Origin: Amycolatopsis mongoliensis
GTDB taxonomy: Bacteria > Actinomycetota > Actinomycetes > Mycobacteriales > Pseudonocardiaceae
Length of the DNA stretch: 64,000 nucleotides
Direction: 5' to 3'
Assembly (NCBI RefSeq): GCF_030285665.1
Contig: NZ_CP127295.1
Coordinates: forward strand, 6,634,001-6,698,000
Below are positions 16,585-25,262 of the stretch, one piece after another. A program made the position numbers and the translations under genes. Positions within the stretch are counted from its first letter, which is position 1. Each line of letters starts with the position of its first letter. The notes under the pieces are model-generated. The model was not told the DNA's origin. It saw only the letters and a program-made list of their open reading frames with translations, and ran no database searches.

Positions 16585-16944
16585 TCACCGAAACTCGTGT
16601 ACGACCTCGATCGGGCCGAGCATGTGCGCATTGAACTCGTCGAGTTCCTCGGCCGGAACCCACAACTCCAGAATGGTCTTGCCGCCGGCCTGCTGGACTG
16701 GATAACGCTGAAGGAACTCCGACTCGACCCGAAAGCGAGTGACGTAGCCGACCCCGTGGTGCGGCACGTTCCACTCCCGGGCGATCTTGATCGCGTACTC
16801 CTCGTTGAGCACGGGATAGAAGATCGGTTGCTCCGGGAGACGGGGTGGCCAAGCGTGCCAGCCGGACTGCCGGATGAGTTCCAGCTCCTCCGGACCGGTC
16901 GGCCGCCACGGCACAGTGGTCGGCGTTGCCTCCTCCTGAACCAC
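16585..16944 (-). CDS. ADP-ribosylation/crystallin J1-like hypothetical protein
   Basis: A protein of about 119 residues with WRPTGPEELELIRQSGWHAW near the start, LPEQPIFYPVLNEEYAIKIA in the middle and KTILELWVPAEELDEFNAHM before the end. I recall this small conserved actinomycete family as being annotated ADP-ribosylation/crystallin J1; no enzyme activity is established for it. GTG at 16944 is preferred because GGAGGGG lies 6 bases upstream. An in-frame ATG at 16959 would add five residues but overlaps that site. Confidence 0.65.
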   Translation of the reverse strand: MVQEEATPTTVPWRPTGPEELELIRQSGWHAWPPRLPEQPIFYPVLNEEYAIKIAREWNVPHHGVGYVTRFRVESEFLQRYPVQQAGGKTILELWVPAEELDEFNAHMLGPIEVVHEFR

Positions 16945-16959
16945 CGTGCACCCCTCCAT

Positions 16960-17255
16960 GCTCAGTCGAGTGGATCGTTCTGCTGATGCCGGAGCCTACT
17001 GAGCAGTCTGACCTCCCTGCCGGCCGATTTCAGGCGGTCCTGTGTTGCCGGATCATTCTGGCGGTGACGGACGGCCTGCCGTGAGAGGCAGGTCGACTGG
17101 CCGCGGTTTGCGGGACGGCGGACGACCGCCCTTACGTCTGCCGGTGGGCGCTGTCCCGCGACGACGGTCAGCTCGGAGAAGTCGAGGACGACGTTGTCCG
17201 GATAAGGGATCGGGCGGTCGGTTTCCGACGTGCGCAGGGGCTGCCCGCCGCCCGG
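16960..17255. other. 296 bases with no supported gene
   Basis: I find no convincing start, ribosome site or family match. A minus-strand stretch near 17175-17225 reads PIPYPDNVVLDFSELTVV, which looks protein-like and could be a scrap of a lost gene, but it is too short to call. Confidence 0.4.
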
Positions 17256-18566
17256 TCAGGTGCGCGAACAGGCCGTGCCGTTGAGGGTGAACGACGCGGG
17301 CGCGGCCGTGATCCCGGTGTGGGTGGCCTGGAAGCCGATGGTGACCGAGGCGTTCGGCGCGATCGTGCCGTTGTAGGCCGCGGCGCGCGCAGTCACCTCC
17401 CCCGACGATGGCGAGTACGTGGCGTTCCAGCCGGAGGTGATGGTCTGGCCGTCCGGCAACGGGAAGACCAGCGACCAGCCGTCGACCGGGGCGGTGCCGG
17501 TGTTCGTGATGGTGAGGTTCTCGGTCAGCCCGCTGTTCCACGCGTTCACCGCGGCCGCGACCGCGCACGACGCCGACGGCGTCGGGGTGGTGGTCGTCGT
17601 GGTCGGTGGTGTGGTGGTGGTCGGCGGGGTGGTACCGGTCAGGCCGAAGAAGGCGATGGCGTACGCGGCCATGCCGGTGGCCGGCAGGCTGTGGCCGGCT
17701 CCCTGGATGCTGTACGCCTCGACCTGGACGGTGCCGGATGCGTCGGCGTAGCGGCGGCGGTTCCAGCCGGACTGCGGGGTGTCGGTGGACGTCGGGGTCT
17801 GGCTCAGCCCGAACACATTCGTCCACTGCTCGATCTCCTCCTGCAGCAGGGAATAGGGCACGAGGGTGTCGGCGGTGCCGTGCCAGAGCTGGATCCGCGG
17901 GCGGGGACCGGTGTAGCCGGGGTAGGCCTGCCGGACCGCGTCGCCCCACTGCTGCGGGGTGCGGTTCATGCTTCCGCCGGTGCACTTGCTGCTGCCGGGT
18001 GGGTAGTCGGCGGCGTTCGCGAAACAGCTGAACGGCACGCCCATGAACGCCGCGCCGGCCTTGAAGACGTCGGGGTAGAGCGCGAGCATTTCGTTGGTCA
18101 TCATGCCGCCGGACGACGATCCGGTGGCGAAGACCCGGCCGGGGTCGCCGCCGTAGTGCTGCTCGGCGTAGGTGACCATCGAGACGATCGAGACCGGGTC
18201 GCTGCCGCCGCCGCGCCGCTTGGCCGCGTCGGACCAGGTGTCGAAGCAGTTCCCGAAGCCGGCCTGTTGCTGGGCGCTCGGGTAGATGACGAGGAATCCG
18301 TACCGGTCGGCGAGCGAGGCGAATTCGCTGCCCGAGTAGAAGCCGGGGCCCGAGCCGCCGCACCCGTGCATGGCGACCACGATCGCGGGGTGGGCCGGGT
18401 GCGAGTCCGGCACGTAGACGTGCATCCGCATCCCGCCGGGGTTGTCGCCGAAGCCGGTCACCTCCACCAGCGAGGCAGCGGCCGCCGGTGATGGCGCCGA
18501 CAGTGCGGCGGCGGCGATCAGCGTGGCGCCGGCGAGCATTCCGAGCAGTGTCCTGATTCTCGTCAT
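17256..18566 (-). CDS. secreted CE1/PHB-depolymerase-type esterase with C-terminal CBM2
   Basis: A 436-residue secreted enzyme. A signal peptide (MTRIRTLLGMLAGATLIAAA) is followed by an alpha/beta hydrolase domain with VVAMHGCGGS near 67, the nucleophile motif ATGSSSGGMM near 150, LWHGTADTLVPY (likely Asp) and GAGHSLP (likely His). A Thr-Pro linker follows (TTPPTTTTPPTTTT), then a family 2 carbohydrate-binding module from about 340 with paired Cys and WNSGLTENLTITNTGTAP. Enzymes of this design are acetylxylan or feruloyl esterases acting on plant cell wall. GGAGG six bases upstream fixes the ATG at 18566. It is divergent from a PaaX-type regulator. Confidence 0.88.
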   Translation of the reverse strand: MTRIRTLLGMLAGATLIAAAALSAPSPAAAASLVEVTGFGDNPGGMRMHVYVPDSHPAHPAIVVAMHGCGGSGPGFYSGSEFASLADRYGFLVIYPSAQQQAGFGNCFDTWSDAAKRRGGGSDPVSIVSMVTYAEQHYGGDPGRVFATGSSSGGMMTNEMLALYPDVFKAGAAFMGVPFSCFANAADYPPGSSKCTGGSMNRTPQQWGDAVRQAYPGYTGPRPRIQLWHGTADTLVPYSLLQEEIEQWTNVFGLSQTPTSTDTPQSGWNRRRYADASGTVQVEAYSIQGAGHSLPATGMAAYAIAFFGLTGTTPPTTTTPPTTTTTTPTPSASCAVAAAVNAWNSGLTENLTITNTGTAPVDGWSLVFPLPDGQTITSGWNATYSPSSGEVTARAAAYNGTIAPNASVTIGFQATHTGITAAPASFTLNGTACSRT

Positions 18567-18763
18567 CGTCGACCTCCGGTTGGGAATTCCCCGCCACGAC
18601 GTTAGGCAGTTCCACAACGACCGTCAATGATTTGCCGACCATTCGAGTTGTGGTTACTCTGATTGCGACGAAACTTTCGGTAAAAGGTAGACGAGTATTT
18701 GATGATCGTCACTTTTTCGGTGAATATCGGCCGGTGCTCCGGTCCGGCGAGAGGGGGCCGGGA
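18567..18763. promoter_or_regulatory. divergent promoter region of esterase and PaaX-type regulator
   Basis: The 197-base gap is more AT-rich than the genes beside it. It holds two similar tracts, ACTTTCGGTAAAAGG near 18673 and CACTTTTTCGGTGAA near 18710, which are spaced direct repeats and possible regulator sites. No experiment supports this; it is a reading of the sequence. Confidence 0.35.
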
Positions 18764-19561
18764 ATGCCGGTCGTGCGGCCCGAGGCGCTGCTGCTCACCC
18801 TGTTCGGCGACCACGTGCTGGACCGCGGGACGGTCGTGTCGACCGGCGGTGTCCTCGGCGTGCTCGGCCGCCTCGGCGTCGGCGAACACGCGACCAGGGC
18901 GACGCTCGGCCGAATGGGGCAGCGTGGCCTGCTCCGCACGGAACGCCGTGGCCGCCAGGCGTTTATCGGGCTGACCGCGCACGGCACCGAGGTGCTGCGC
19001 GACGGGCAGCGCAAGCTCGAGGGCGAGGTCGTCGACCGGCACTGGGACGGGCGGTGGACGCTGCTGACGTTCTCGGTGCCGGAGAGCCGCCGCGCGGACC
19101 GGCACGCGCTGCGGACCCGGCTGGGCTGGTTCGGTTTCGGGGCGTTGCGCAGCGGCCTCTGGGTTTCGCCGTCGGCGCAGGACGTTTCGGTGGCGCTGGC
19201 CGAACTCGATCTCCTCGACCACGCCGAGGTGTTCCGCGCCGAATCATTCCTGTGGACCGACCCCGCGCGCATCGCCGGGGAAGCCTGGGAACTGGCCGGG
19301 ATCGCCGACGGTTGCACTCGGTTTCTCCGCCGCTGGAGGGGCGGGGCCTCCGCCGACCTCGACGACTTGTCCCGCCGCGTCCGGCTGGGCGCGGAATGGC
19401 TGCTCCTGATCCGCCGCGACCCGGTCCTCCCGCCCGCGCTCCTGCCGGAGGACTGGCCTGGAGTCCGTGCCGCGGCGTTGTTCGGTGAGCTGCGCCACCA
19501 GTGGGCCCGCCCGGCCGGCAAGCTGGCCGAGGAACTACTCGGGTCCATTGTAGACGGCTGA
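18764..19561 (+). CDS. PaaX-family transcriptional regulator
   Basis: A 265-residue protein from ATG 18764, behind a purine-rich GAGAGGGGGCCGGG. The N-terminal winged helix (VVRPEALLLTLFGDHVLDRG, then LGRLGVGEHATRATLGRMGQ and GLLRTERRGRQAFIGLT) matches PaaX, and WDGRWTLLTFSVPESRRADR starts the central domain. PaaX proteins repress aromatic-acid genes and respond to CoA thioesters. Its divergent neighbour is an esterase of the kind that frees ferulate or acetate from xylan, so it may sense the released acid's CoA ester. Confidence 0.82.
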   Translation: MPVVRPEALLLTLFGDHVLDRGTVVSTGGVLGVLGRLGVGEHATRATLGRMGQRGLLRTERRGRQAFIGLTAHGTEVLRDGQRKLEGEVVDRHWDGRWTLLTFSVPESRRADRHALRTRLGWFGFGALRSGLWVSPSAQDVSVALAELDLLDHAEVFRAESFLWTDPARIAGEAWELAGIADGCTRFLRRWRGGASADLDDLSRRVRLGAEWLLLIRRDPVLPPALLPEDWPGVRAAALFGELRHQWARPAGKLAEELLGSIVDG

Positions 19562-19629
19562 CCGGCGTTCCGTTCTCACCTGGGCCTGCCTCCCGCTATC
19601 GCGACCACCCCGAACGCCGTAGTCCCGCG

Positions 19630-20064
19630 CTGAGACGCATGCTTGAGCACTACCGGGCAATCGCGATCGCTGCCGACCGGCACCCGCAGGCGGTGCCGGA
19701 GCTTCCTCTTCCCGAGGAGTTTCCCGGCCGCGCGGAGGCGCTGGACTGGTTCGACGCCGAACGGGCCAACCTCACGGCTGCTGTCGCCTTGGGAATGACC
19801 ACTTATCACCTCGAAACGTCCGGCGCACTGTCCGGAACCCTGGTTCGATACTTCGAGCGGCGGCACCACCTCCTCGACTGGGAGATTGTCGCCCGGTACA
19901 GGGTTGTCACCGCGAAGCAGCTCGGGATACCAGGGGCGATCGGCGCCGCGTCAAACAGTCTGGGGGCCGCGGTGCCTGGAACAGTGACGGTCTGCGGCAG
20001 GAGCGGTCGGTCATCCCGGCTGCGCCTTCGACGCGGGTGGGACACGAAGGCCTCCGGGCGGTGA
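19630..20064 (+). pseudogene. fragment of a SARP/AfsR-like regulator (TPR region)
   Basis: The frame reads ALRRMLEHYRAIAIAADRHP, FPGRAEALDWFDAERANLTA and AVALGMTTYHLETSGALSGT, then IGAASNSLGAAV. This is the stretch linking the NB-ARC to the TPR repeats in AfsR-type regulators. Neither the DNA-binding domain nor the rest of the TPR array is present. It abuts an inverted repeat and an IS remnant, so the gene was probably broken by insertion and deletion. Confidence 0.6.
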
Positions 20065-20105
20065 TGTGGTTCCTAGACAGCTCCACTTCACAACCGGAGG
20101 CCTTC
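20046..20105. repeat. 12-base inverted repeat, 36-base spacer
   Basis: GAAGGCCTCCGG at 20046 is matched exactly by CCGGAGGCCTTC at 20094. It lies at the junction between the SARP fragment and the IS remnant. It may be the end of a further mobile element or a hairpin. Confidence 0.5.
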
Positions 20106-20170
20106 ACCTGTCAGCAGGACAGGCGGTTACCGCCCTCAAATCAGGACAACGTCCCTGGACATCACACCTA

Positions 20171-20603
20171 GAGCCTGTTTCGATGTGCTGACCAGCGGGC
20201 TTCTGGCCGGCGTTGTGGGTGCGGCGTGTCTTGGATCAAATGGACGAGGTCTCCGGTAGGCCGATCAACGACCAAGCTGATCAAGAACACCGGAGACCTC
20301 GTGCCTAGCCTAGCGGCGACGGGGCGAGCCGATCTGACCGACGCGCAGTGGGCGATCCTGGAACCGCTGTTGCCCGTCGGCAAGAAGCCCGGCCGCCCGC
20401 CACTGTGGAGTAAACGCCAGCTCCTGGACGGTATCCGCTGGCGGGTTCGTGTCGGTTCGCCGTGGCGTGACGTCCCGCCTGTGTATGGCTGCTGGCAAAC
20501 CGTCTATGGCTTGTTCCGGCGCTGGCAGCGCGCTGGTGTGTGGGCGCTGATCTTGGCGGCGTTGCAGACCCTGGGCAGACCCGTCGGCGGATTCTCCGGA
20601 AGT
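20171..20603 (+). mobile_element. truncated IS5-family insertion sequence
   Basis: The left end GAGCCTGTTTCG is at 20171. From GTG 20301 the transposase reads VPSLAATGRADLTDAQWAIL, EPLLPVGKKPGRPPLWSKRQ and VGSPWRDVPPVYGCWQTVYG, an IS5-type N-terminus. Similarity is lost after ALILAALQT near 20570, so the catalytic half is missing. It is a different element from the remnant at 15435. A GGTCTCCGG/CCGGAGACC pair (20249 and 20291) lies before the start. Confidence 0.7.
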
Positions 20604-20850
20604 GGAGGAGCGAGCAAGATCGGCAGATCGACGGTTCTGCACGTTCTGCGGCGATCGGTGCAGTAACGACGTCCGTCAGGGCAGTCACGTATGCGGGTCC
20701 GCCGTCGTGATGTTGCTGTGCCGTTGCGTAGCGTCTGTTGGCGGCGATGGAGGCTCGGACGGCGGACCAGTCTCCGAGTCCCGGCTGCTGCTCGTCGCCG
20801 AGGTGCTGCTGATGCACCTCGTTCAGCATCAGATTTGGTGTGGCCGGCAA
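20604..20850 (-). pseudogene. N-terminal piece of an unknown protein cut by the IS remnant
   Basis: A minus-strand frame from ATG 20850 reads MPATPNLMLNEVHQQHLGDE, ASIAANRRYATAQQHHDGGP and AYVTALTDVVTAPIAAERAE. It looks like protein sequence and then runs into the truncated IS near 20604. Family unknown. Confidence 0.3.
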
Positions 20851-20965
20851 CGCGGTGGCGCCGTCCGCTGCAGCCTAGGGTGGTGACGCACTGTAACACA
20901 AGTGCCTGGCCCGGCGAATACATGATCGCGCTTGCCCGGCGCTCCACATTTCCGGAGGAGATCAC

Positions 20966-21238
20966 GTGGCCGACATCAAGCCCCGGCCGTATTATCACGC
21001 ACGGGCCGATCTTAATTCCGTCGCTCTCGCCGAGCGGCTGAAGAAGTCATCGGAGGCCGATGGTCCGACCGACTATGCCACTAGGATAAACTTGGAGATC
21101 TTAGCGCAGTTGGTGGCAATCCGTAGGCATGCGTTGGTGCTGGCCACCATCGTGGTGACGACAGCGATTCTCGGCCTGATCTTGTTCTTTGTGCTCCTTG
21201 GACAACTGCCCGACGGCGTGCCGTCGCGCGGTTACTGA
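20966..21238 (+). CDS. small tail-anchored membrane protein
   Basis: A 90-residue protein from GTG 20966, with GGAGGAG eight bases upstream. The first half is soluble (YYHARADLNSVALAERLKKS) and one long membrane helix near the end is clear: ALVLATIVVTTAILGLILFF. A second, truncated membrane protein start follows three bases later. I do not recognise the family. Confidence 0.6.
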   Translation: MADIKPRPYYHARADLNSVALAERLKKSSEADGPTDYATRINLEILAQLVAIRRHALVLATIVVTTAILGLILFFVLLGQLPDGVPSRGY

Positions 21239-21241
21239 GGC

Positions 21242-21376
21242 GTGCGACCGCAGTTGCCGATGAATTGGGACGCAGCATGGGTTAACGTGCTGGTCGGGAT
21301 ACTCGCTGTCAGTGCTCCTGCTCAGGGCACGTCTCTAGTTCGAGCACCGTGTCAGTCCGCCCGTACTCACTCCTGA
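21242..21376 (+). pseudogene. truncated start of a membrane protein
   Basis: GTG 21242 begins three bases after the previous stop and reads VRPQLPMNWDAAWVNVLVGI-LAV, the opening of a membrane helix. It then degenerates and stops at 21376. The tight spacing suggests an operon with the 90-residue protein whose second gene has lost its body. Confidence 0.4.
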
Positions 21377-21464
21377 CGTGTCGGTGCGGGAGCATCCGTG
21401 CGTGCTCGAGACCATGTGTACGGCGGTTCACTCCTCCCGCCGGTCACGGGTGCTGCGTGACGGG

Positions 21465-22679
21465 TCAGATTGAGGCTCGGCTGGCTCGCGTCCGGCCGAG
21501 CACGGGGGCCGACAGCATCAGGAGGGCGAACGCGGCACCGGTCGCTCCGGAGATCAGCAGCGGCAGGGTGCCGTCGGTGCCCCAGGCGAGTCCGGCCCAG
21601 ATGCCGGCGAGCAGGACGGCGGTGCCGGTGGCGCCTTGGTAGATGCCTTGGGCGCTGCCCTGCACGCCGGTGGGGACGATCTTGGAGATCCAGGCTTTGC
21701 CGACACCGTCGGTGCAGGCGTTGAAGCCGCCGTAGAGCACCAAGACGGCGATCGCGACCGGCAGGCTGTGTCCGAGGGCGAGGCCGAGGTAGCCCACGGC
21801 GAAGAACCCCAGGCCCAGCGCGTAGACCAGGCGTGCGGGCAGCCGGTCGGCCAGCCGGCCGGCGGGGTAGGACAGGGCGGCGTAGGCGAGGTTGTAGCCG
21901 GCGTAGGCGAGCACGACTCCGGCGGTCGGCATGCCCAGGTCGTGCAGCCGCAGCAGGAGCAGTGCGTCAGGGAAGTTGGCCAGGCTGAACACCGTCAGCA
22001 CGCCCAGCACGCGCCAGAACCGGGCGGGCAACTCCGGCCGGGCGCTCGTGCGGACTCTCCGGTCGTGCCGGGCCGGCCGGGGGCGCGGGTCGGTGACCGC
22101 GCGCACCAGCAGGACACTGGCCACGGCCGGGATGACGGCGATCCAGAACAGCGGCCGGAACTGGTGGCCGAGCAGTTCGTAGAGCGCCACGCCGAGCAGC
22201 GGGCCGATGACCGCGCCCGCGGTGTCGGCGGTGCGGTGGAAGCCGAACACCCGGCCCCGTTGTCCGGGCGCGATGCCGGTGACCAGGAGCGCGTCGCGGG
22301 GCGCGCCGCGCACACCTTTGCCGATCCGGTCCACGACGCGCGCGACGGCGACCACCGGCCACACGGTGGCGAGCGCGATGAGCAGCTTGCCCACGGCGGC
22401 GAGCCCGTAGCCGGCGGCGATCAGTGGTGGCCGCCGCCAGCGGTCGGCCGCACGGCCGGCGACGGCCTTGCTGAGAGCGGCCGTCCCGTCGGCGATGCCT
22501 TCGATCGCGCCGACCACGGCGGCAGGCGCGCCGAGCACGGTGGTGAGGAAGATCGGCAGGATCGGGTAGAGCAGTTCGCTGGCGGCGTCCTGCAGGAACG
22601 ACACCCCGCTGAGCACTGTCACGTTGCGGCTCAGCCACGGCCCCTCTTGGCTGGTGGCGGGCTCGTCCGGGCCAGTCAT
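21465..22679 (-). CDS. MFS transporter, 12 membrane helices
   Basis: A 404-residue major facilitator. The N-terminal half has LLYPILPIFLTTVLGAPAAV, the loop motif AGRAADRWRRPPLIAAGYG and RVVDRIGKGVRGAPRDALLV. The second half has AVLVLYGGFNACTDGVGKAW. RIGKGVRGAPRDAL is characteristic of a group of bacterial exporters of unknown substrate. It begins at ATG 22679 and stands alone. An arginine-rich cytoplasmic loop (DPRPRPARHDRRVR) joins the two halves. Confidence 0.85.
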   Translation of the reverse strand: MTGPDEPATSQEGPWLSRNVTVLSGVSFLQDAASELLYPILPIFLTTVLGAPAAVVGAIEGIADGTAALSKAVAGRAADRWRRPPLIAAGYGLAAVGKLLIALATVWPVVAVARVVDRIGKGVRGAPRDALLVTGIAPGQRGRVFGFHRTADTAGAVIGPLLGVALYELLGHQFRPLFWIAVIPAVASVLLVRAVTDPRPRPARHDRRVRTSARPELPARFWRVLGVLTVFSLANFPDALLLLRLHDLGMPTAGVVLAYAGYNLAYAALSYPAGRLADRLPARLVYALGLGFFAVGYLGLALGHSLPVAIAVLVLYGGFNACTDGVGKAWISKIVPTGVQGSAQGIYQGATGTAVLLAGIWAGLAWGTDGTLPLLISGATGAAFALLMLSAPVLGRTRASRASI

Positions 22680-22803
22680 CGGTACCGGACGTCGATTTTC
22701 CGGGTGAGTGCTCGCCCAATGGCTCTCCGACGGTGCGCCGCGGGTTCTCTCGCGGCTTCCCCTCCGGAATCGACATCGGCGACGAGGACTCCGGCGCGCA
22801 CGC

Positions 22804-23115
22804 TCATACCGGGCTGCCGGCGACGTCGGCGCCGTGCTCCGGACGCAGGTGCTGGTGGCCGGTGAGCGCTCGCCCTGGTTGAGCCGTCATATCGGCGTAA
22901 GAGCTGTGAAACTCGACGAACGCGGCGTAGGCCGGGGCGCCGTTCATCAGGAAGGTGACGCCGATGGCTTCGGCCGCCTCTGCCGGGCTCGCACCGTGCC
23001 GGACCGCGGCGTCGTGCAGTTCCTTGTATCCGGCGTAGACGCTGGGGATCGCGTGTCGCAGCTCGCGCGTGGGGACGCGCAGCTCGTCGCGGATCCGGAT
23101 GCCGTAACTCGTCAT
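22804..23115 (-). CDS. AhpD-like carboxymuconolactone decarboxylase family protein lacking the CxxC segment
   Basis: A 103-residue protein. It starts with RVPTRELRHAIPSVYAGYKE and goes straight to AAVRHGASPAEAAEAIGVTF-LMNGAPAYAAFVEF. In this family a segment of about 35 residues carrying the redox motif CxxC (typically TKELIAL then CDGCI) lies between those two parts. Here it is absent and the frame is intact, so the active site seems to have been cleanly deleted. It could be an inactive remnant that is still translated. GGAG lies six bases before ATG 23115. Confidence 0.6.
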   Translation of the reverse strand: MTSYGIRIRDELRVPTRELRHAIPSVYAGYKELHDAAVRHGASPAEAAEAIGVTFLMNGAPAYAAFVEFHSSYADMTAQPGRALTGHQHLRPEHGADVAGSPV

Positions 23116-23303
23116 GTCTCCACGGTGCTCATGCCGGCCCTGTGACGACTGCGGTCTTTGGTCCCTTCCGGGAACGCCATTGGTCGACTCGGATCCTCTG
23201 CCCTGCCAGACAGCGCCGTGCACTATTTCGCCCGCGCGGCCGTGGTCGACGTCGGCGTCCAGCCGAGTTCCTTGGCGCCGCCTGACGACCGGTGCCGGTC
23301 AGC

Positions 23304-23620
23304 TCATCTGGGGGAGTGGCCGCCGCGAGGAGCAGGTGTGTCGTTCCGTCGGATCTTGTCGGGATCGCCGATCTGGATCGCGTCGATGAGTTCCTTGTGG
23401 ACGGTGTACGCACGCTCGGGGTCGTGTCGCGCGCTCGGCGACGCCAACGATATCCACGACTTCCCGGCAGAGCGCTATACGCTCGAGGCCGAGGTGCCAC
23501 AGATCTTCGAGGCCACCACCCAGTCCCGTCGCCCGCGCTCCGAACGCATCCTGACACTCGTTTCCCAGACTCGCATTTCCACCCCTCACTCGTCGCGCTT
23601 GGTGCGGCCGGCTGTGAACC
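23304..23620 (-). pseudogene. C-terminal remnant of a GntR/FadR-type regulator
   Basis: The minus strand reads RAYTVHKELIDAIQIGDPDK before the stop at 23304, typical of the last helix of an FCD ligand domain. A second frame upstream reads LEDLWHLGLERIALCREVVD-IVGVAERATRP, which would join through a frameshift near 23440. No DNA-binding domain is present. Confidence 0.4.
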
Positions 23621-23635
23621 GGCCGCACCAAGCGC
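23595..23635. terminator. 17-bp perfect stem-loop
   Basis: GCGCTTGGTGCGGCCGG pairs exactly with CCGGCCGCACCAAGCGC across a 7-base loop. It lies 19 bases past the stop of the secreted protein at 23654 and is a strong terminator candidate. Confidence 0.8.
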
Positions 23636-23653
23636 ACCCCCATGCCCCCAGCC

Positions 23654-25078
23654 CTATCGGTTGTCGCCGTCCTGCGGGATCGACGCCGGGGAGGACGGGC
23701 TCACGCGGGCGATGTCACCGCTGAGCACCCACGCGCGCTGGCTCGGCGCGAAGCGCGGTGAGAGCAGTCCGTCGTTGATCTCCCGGGTGACCGCGACGCG
23801 GTTGTACGCGGTCGCGGGCAGGAACAGCCTGTCGTTCGACTGGCCGCCGTCGGACGTGCCTTCGAGGTCCGCCTCGACGGCATCGACGATGCCGTCATGA
23901 TTGCCGTCGACCCGTGCGACCTCGGCCGCGTAGGCGTCGAAGATCCGCTGGGTCAGGTCGTGCTGGTACGGCTCGAAGGACGCCGGCCGCAGGTAGACGT
24001 CCAGCATCACTTCGTTGCCCAGCCCGCTCGGGATGAAGCGGAGCCGCTTCTCCTTGTGGTCGTCGTTGTTCGGCATCGGGCGGTCCGGGTCGTCCGGGCT
24101 GGTGTTGAGGAGCCGGTCCGGGTCTCGCGGGATGTTCGGGTTGTCCCCGTCGACCTGCGGCTTGTTCTTCACACCCGCGGGGCCCGAGCCCGGCACGATC
24201 GACGACAACGCGCCGATCTTGCCCTTCTCGAAGGTGCCCGGGATCCCGCCGGTGAACGGCAGCTCGTAGGTGGGTGGCACCCAGTTCGTGTACTGGTTCA
24301 GCTCCCAGTAGGAGTGGATGTCGCTTTGCTGCGTGGCGTTGTAGGCGCCCAGCGACAGCTGGATCGGCACGAGGTTGGACACCCGGTCCGGCCAGTGGTC
24401 GCTCGCGGACGGTTCTCGCGGCGCCTTGCCATCGGTGGTGAACACCGCGCCCGGCCGGTTGTGGTGGTCACCGATCTTGGCCAGCGCGGCGGCATCGCCG
24501 GCGGTGACCGTGCCGAAGGCAGCGTGCCCGTCCGGCCTCGGTGCGGCGACGGCCGGCACCGTCACGTCGTGGATCATCCAGCCCTCGTACCAGCCGGACT
24601 CGTTGTTGATGACGAACAACCCCGAAATGTCGGTGAACATGTCGACGAAGGATCCGGGGTCGTTCGGGTCGGTCGGTAGCCCCGGTTTCGGCTCGACGAC
24701 CACCCGTAGTCCGCCCAGTGTGGGCAGGTCGTGGTTCGGCCCGGTGGCTGTCGGTGCGACGCCGTCGTTGATCCCCGGAATGGTCGTGGTGAATACGTTG
24801 GGTTGGAAATTCTTGGTGTCCAGCAGGTAGTACTGGAATAACTGACTCGGCGACGGCGCTTCGGAAAACGCAGTCATCGGCGGGAAGGTGCTCGGCCGGC
24901 CGGCCAGGACCGCCAGCCGATCCTTCAGCGGCTGCGGCAGCTGCCGGATGTCCCCGCGATCGGTGAACCCACCGCCCCCTTGCTGTGCAACGGCTCCGGC
25001 CCCGCCCGCGAACGCGGCGGTCGCCCCCAGCGTCAGTGCCGCGGCCACCGCGGTCGCGGCCTTGCGCTTGCTCCTCAT
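23654..25078 (-). CDS. large secreted protein of unknown function with a calcium-loop motif
   Basis: A 474-residue protein with a Sec signal peptide (MRSKRKAATAVAAALTLGAT, then AAFAGGAGAVA). The mature part is rich in Asp, Pro and Asn (GINDGVAPTATGPNHDLPTL; NIPRDPDRLLNTSPDDPDRP). Near residue 405 it has VDGNHDGIVDAVEADL, an EF-hand-like calcium loop (D-x-N-x-D-G-x-V-D). AGGAG before ATG 25078 favours that start over 25093. It stands divergent from the ECF sigma factor at 25263. No catalytic family is recognised. Confidence 0.75.
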   Translation of the reverse strand: MRSKRKAATAVAAALTLGATAAFAGGAGAVAQQGGGGFTDRGDIRQLPQPLKDRLAVLAGRPSTFPPMTAFSEAPSPSQLFQYYLLDTKNFQPNVFTTTIPGINDGVAPTATGPNHDLPTLGGLRVVVEPKPGLPTDPNDPGSFVDMFTDISGLFVINNESGWYEGWMIHDVTVPAVAAPRPDGHAAFGTVTAGDAAALAKIGDHHNRPGAVFTTDGKAPREPSASDHWPDRVSNLVPIQLSLGAYNATQQSDIHSYWELNQYTNWVPPTYELPFTGGIPGTFEKGKIGALSSIVPGSGPAGVKNKPQVDGDNPNIPRDPDRLLNTSPDDPDRPMPNNDDHKEKRLRFIPSGLGNEVMLDVYLRPASFEPYQHDLTQRIFDAYAAEVARVDGNHDGIVDAVEADLEGTSDGGQSNDRLFLPATAYNRVAVTREINDGLLSPRFAPSQRAWVLSGDIARVSPSSPASIPQDGDNR

Positions 25079-25262
25079 GATCGCTCCTCGCATGAAACGG
25101 GCAGTCCCCGCGCTCGCCGGCAGGGGCGCGGAGGAGAAATCAAGGTGGCCCCTCGACGAGAGATATGTACCGGGGTTACATCGCCCGCACCTCGTGGCTG
25201 TACTGCGGACGAGCCCGGCGAGTATGGTCGGGAACCATCGGAGCTACGGATGTGGAGTCCCG

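Noticed and set aside
20046..20105. 12-base inverted repeat as the ends of a short transposon
   Set aside because: Only 36 bases lie between the arms and no direct repeat flanks them, so it is kept only as a repeat.
22804..23115. Considered as a frameshift pseudogene
   Set aside because: The frame is continuous from a good start to stop, so an in-frame deletion describes it better.
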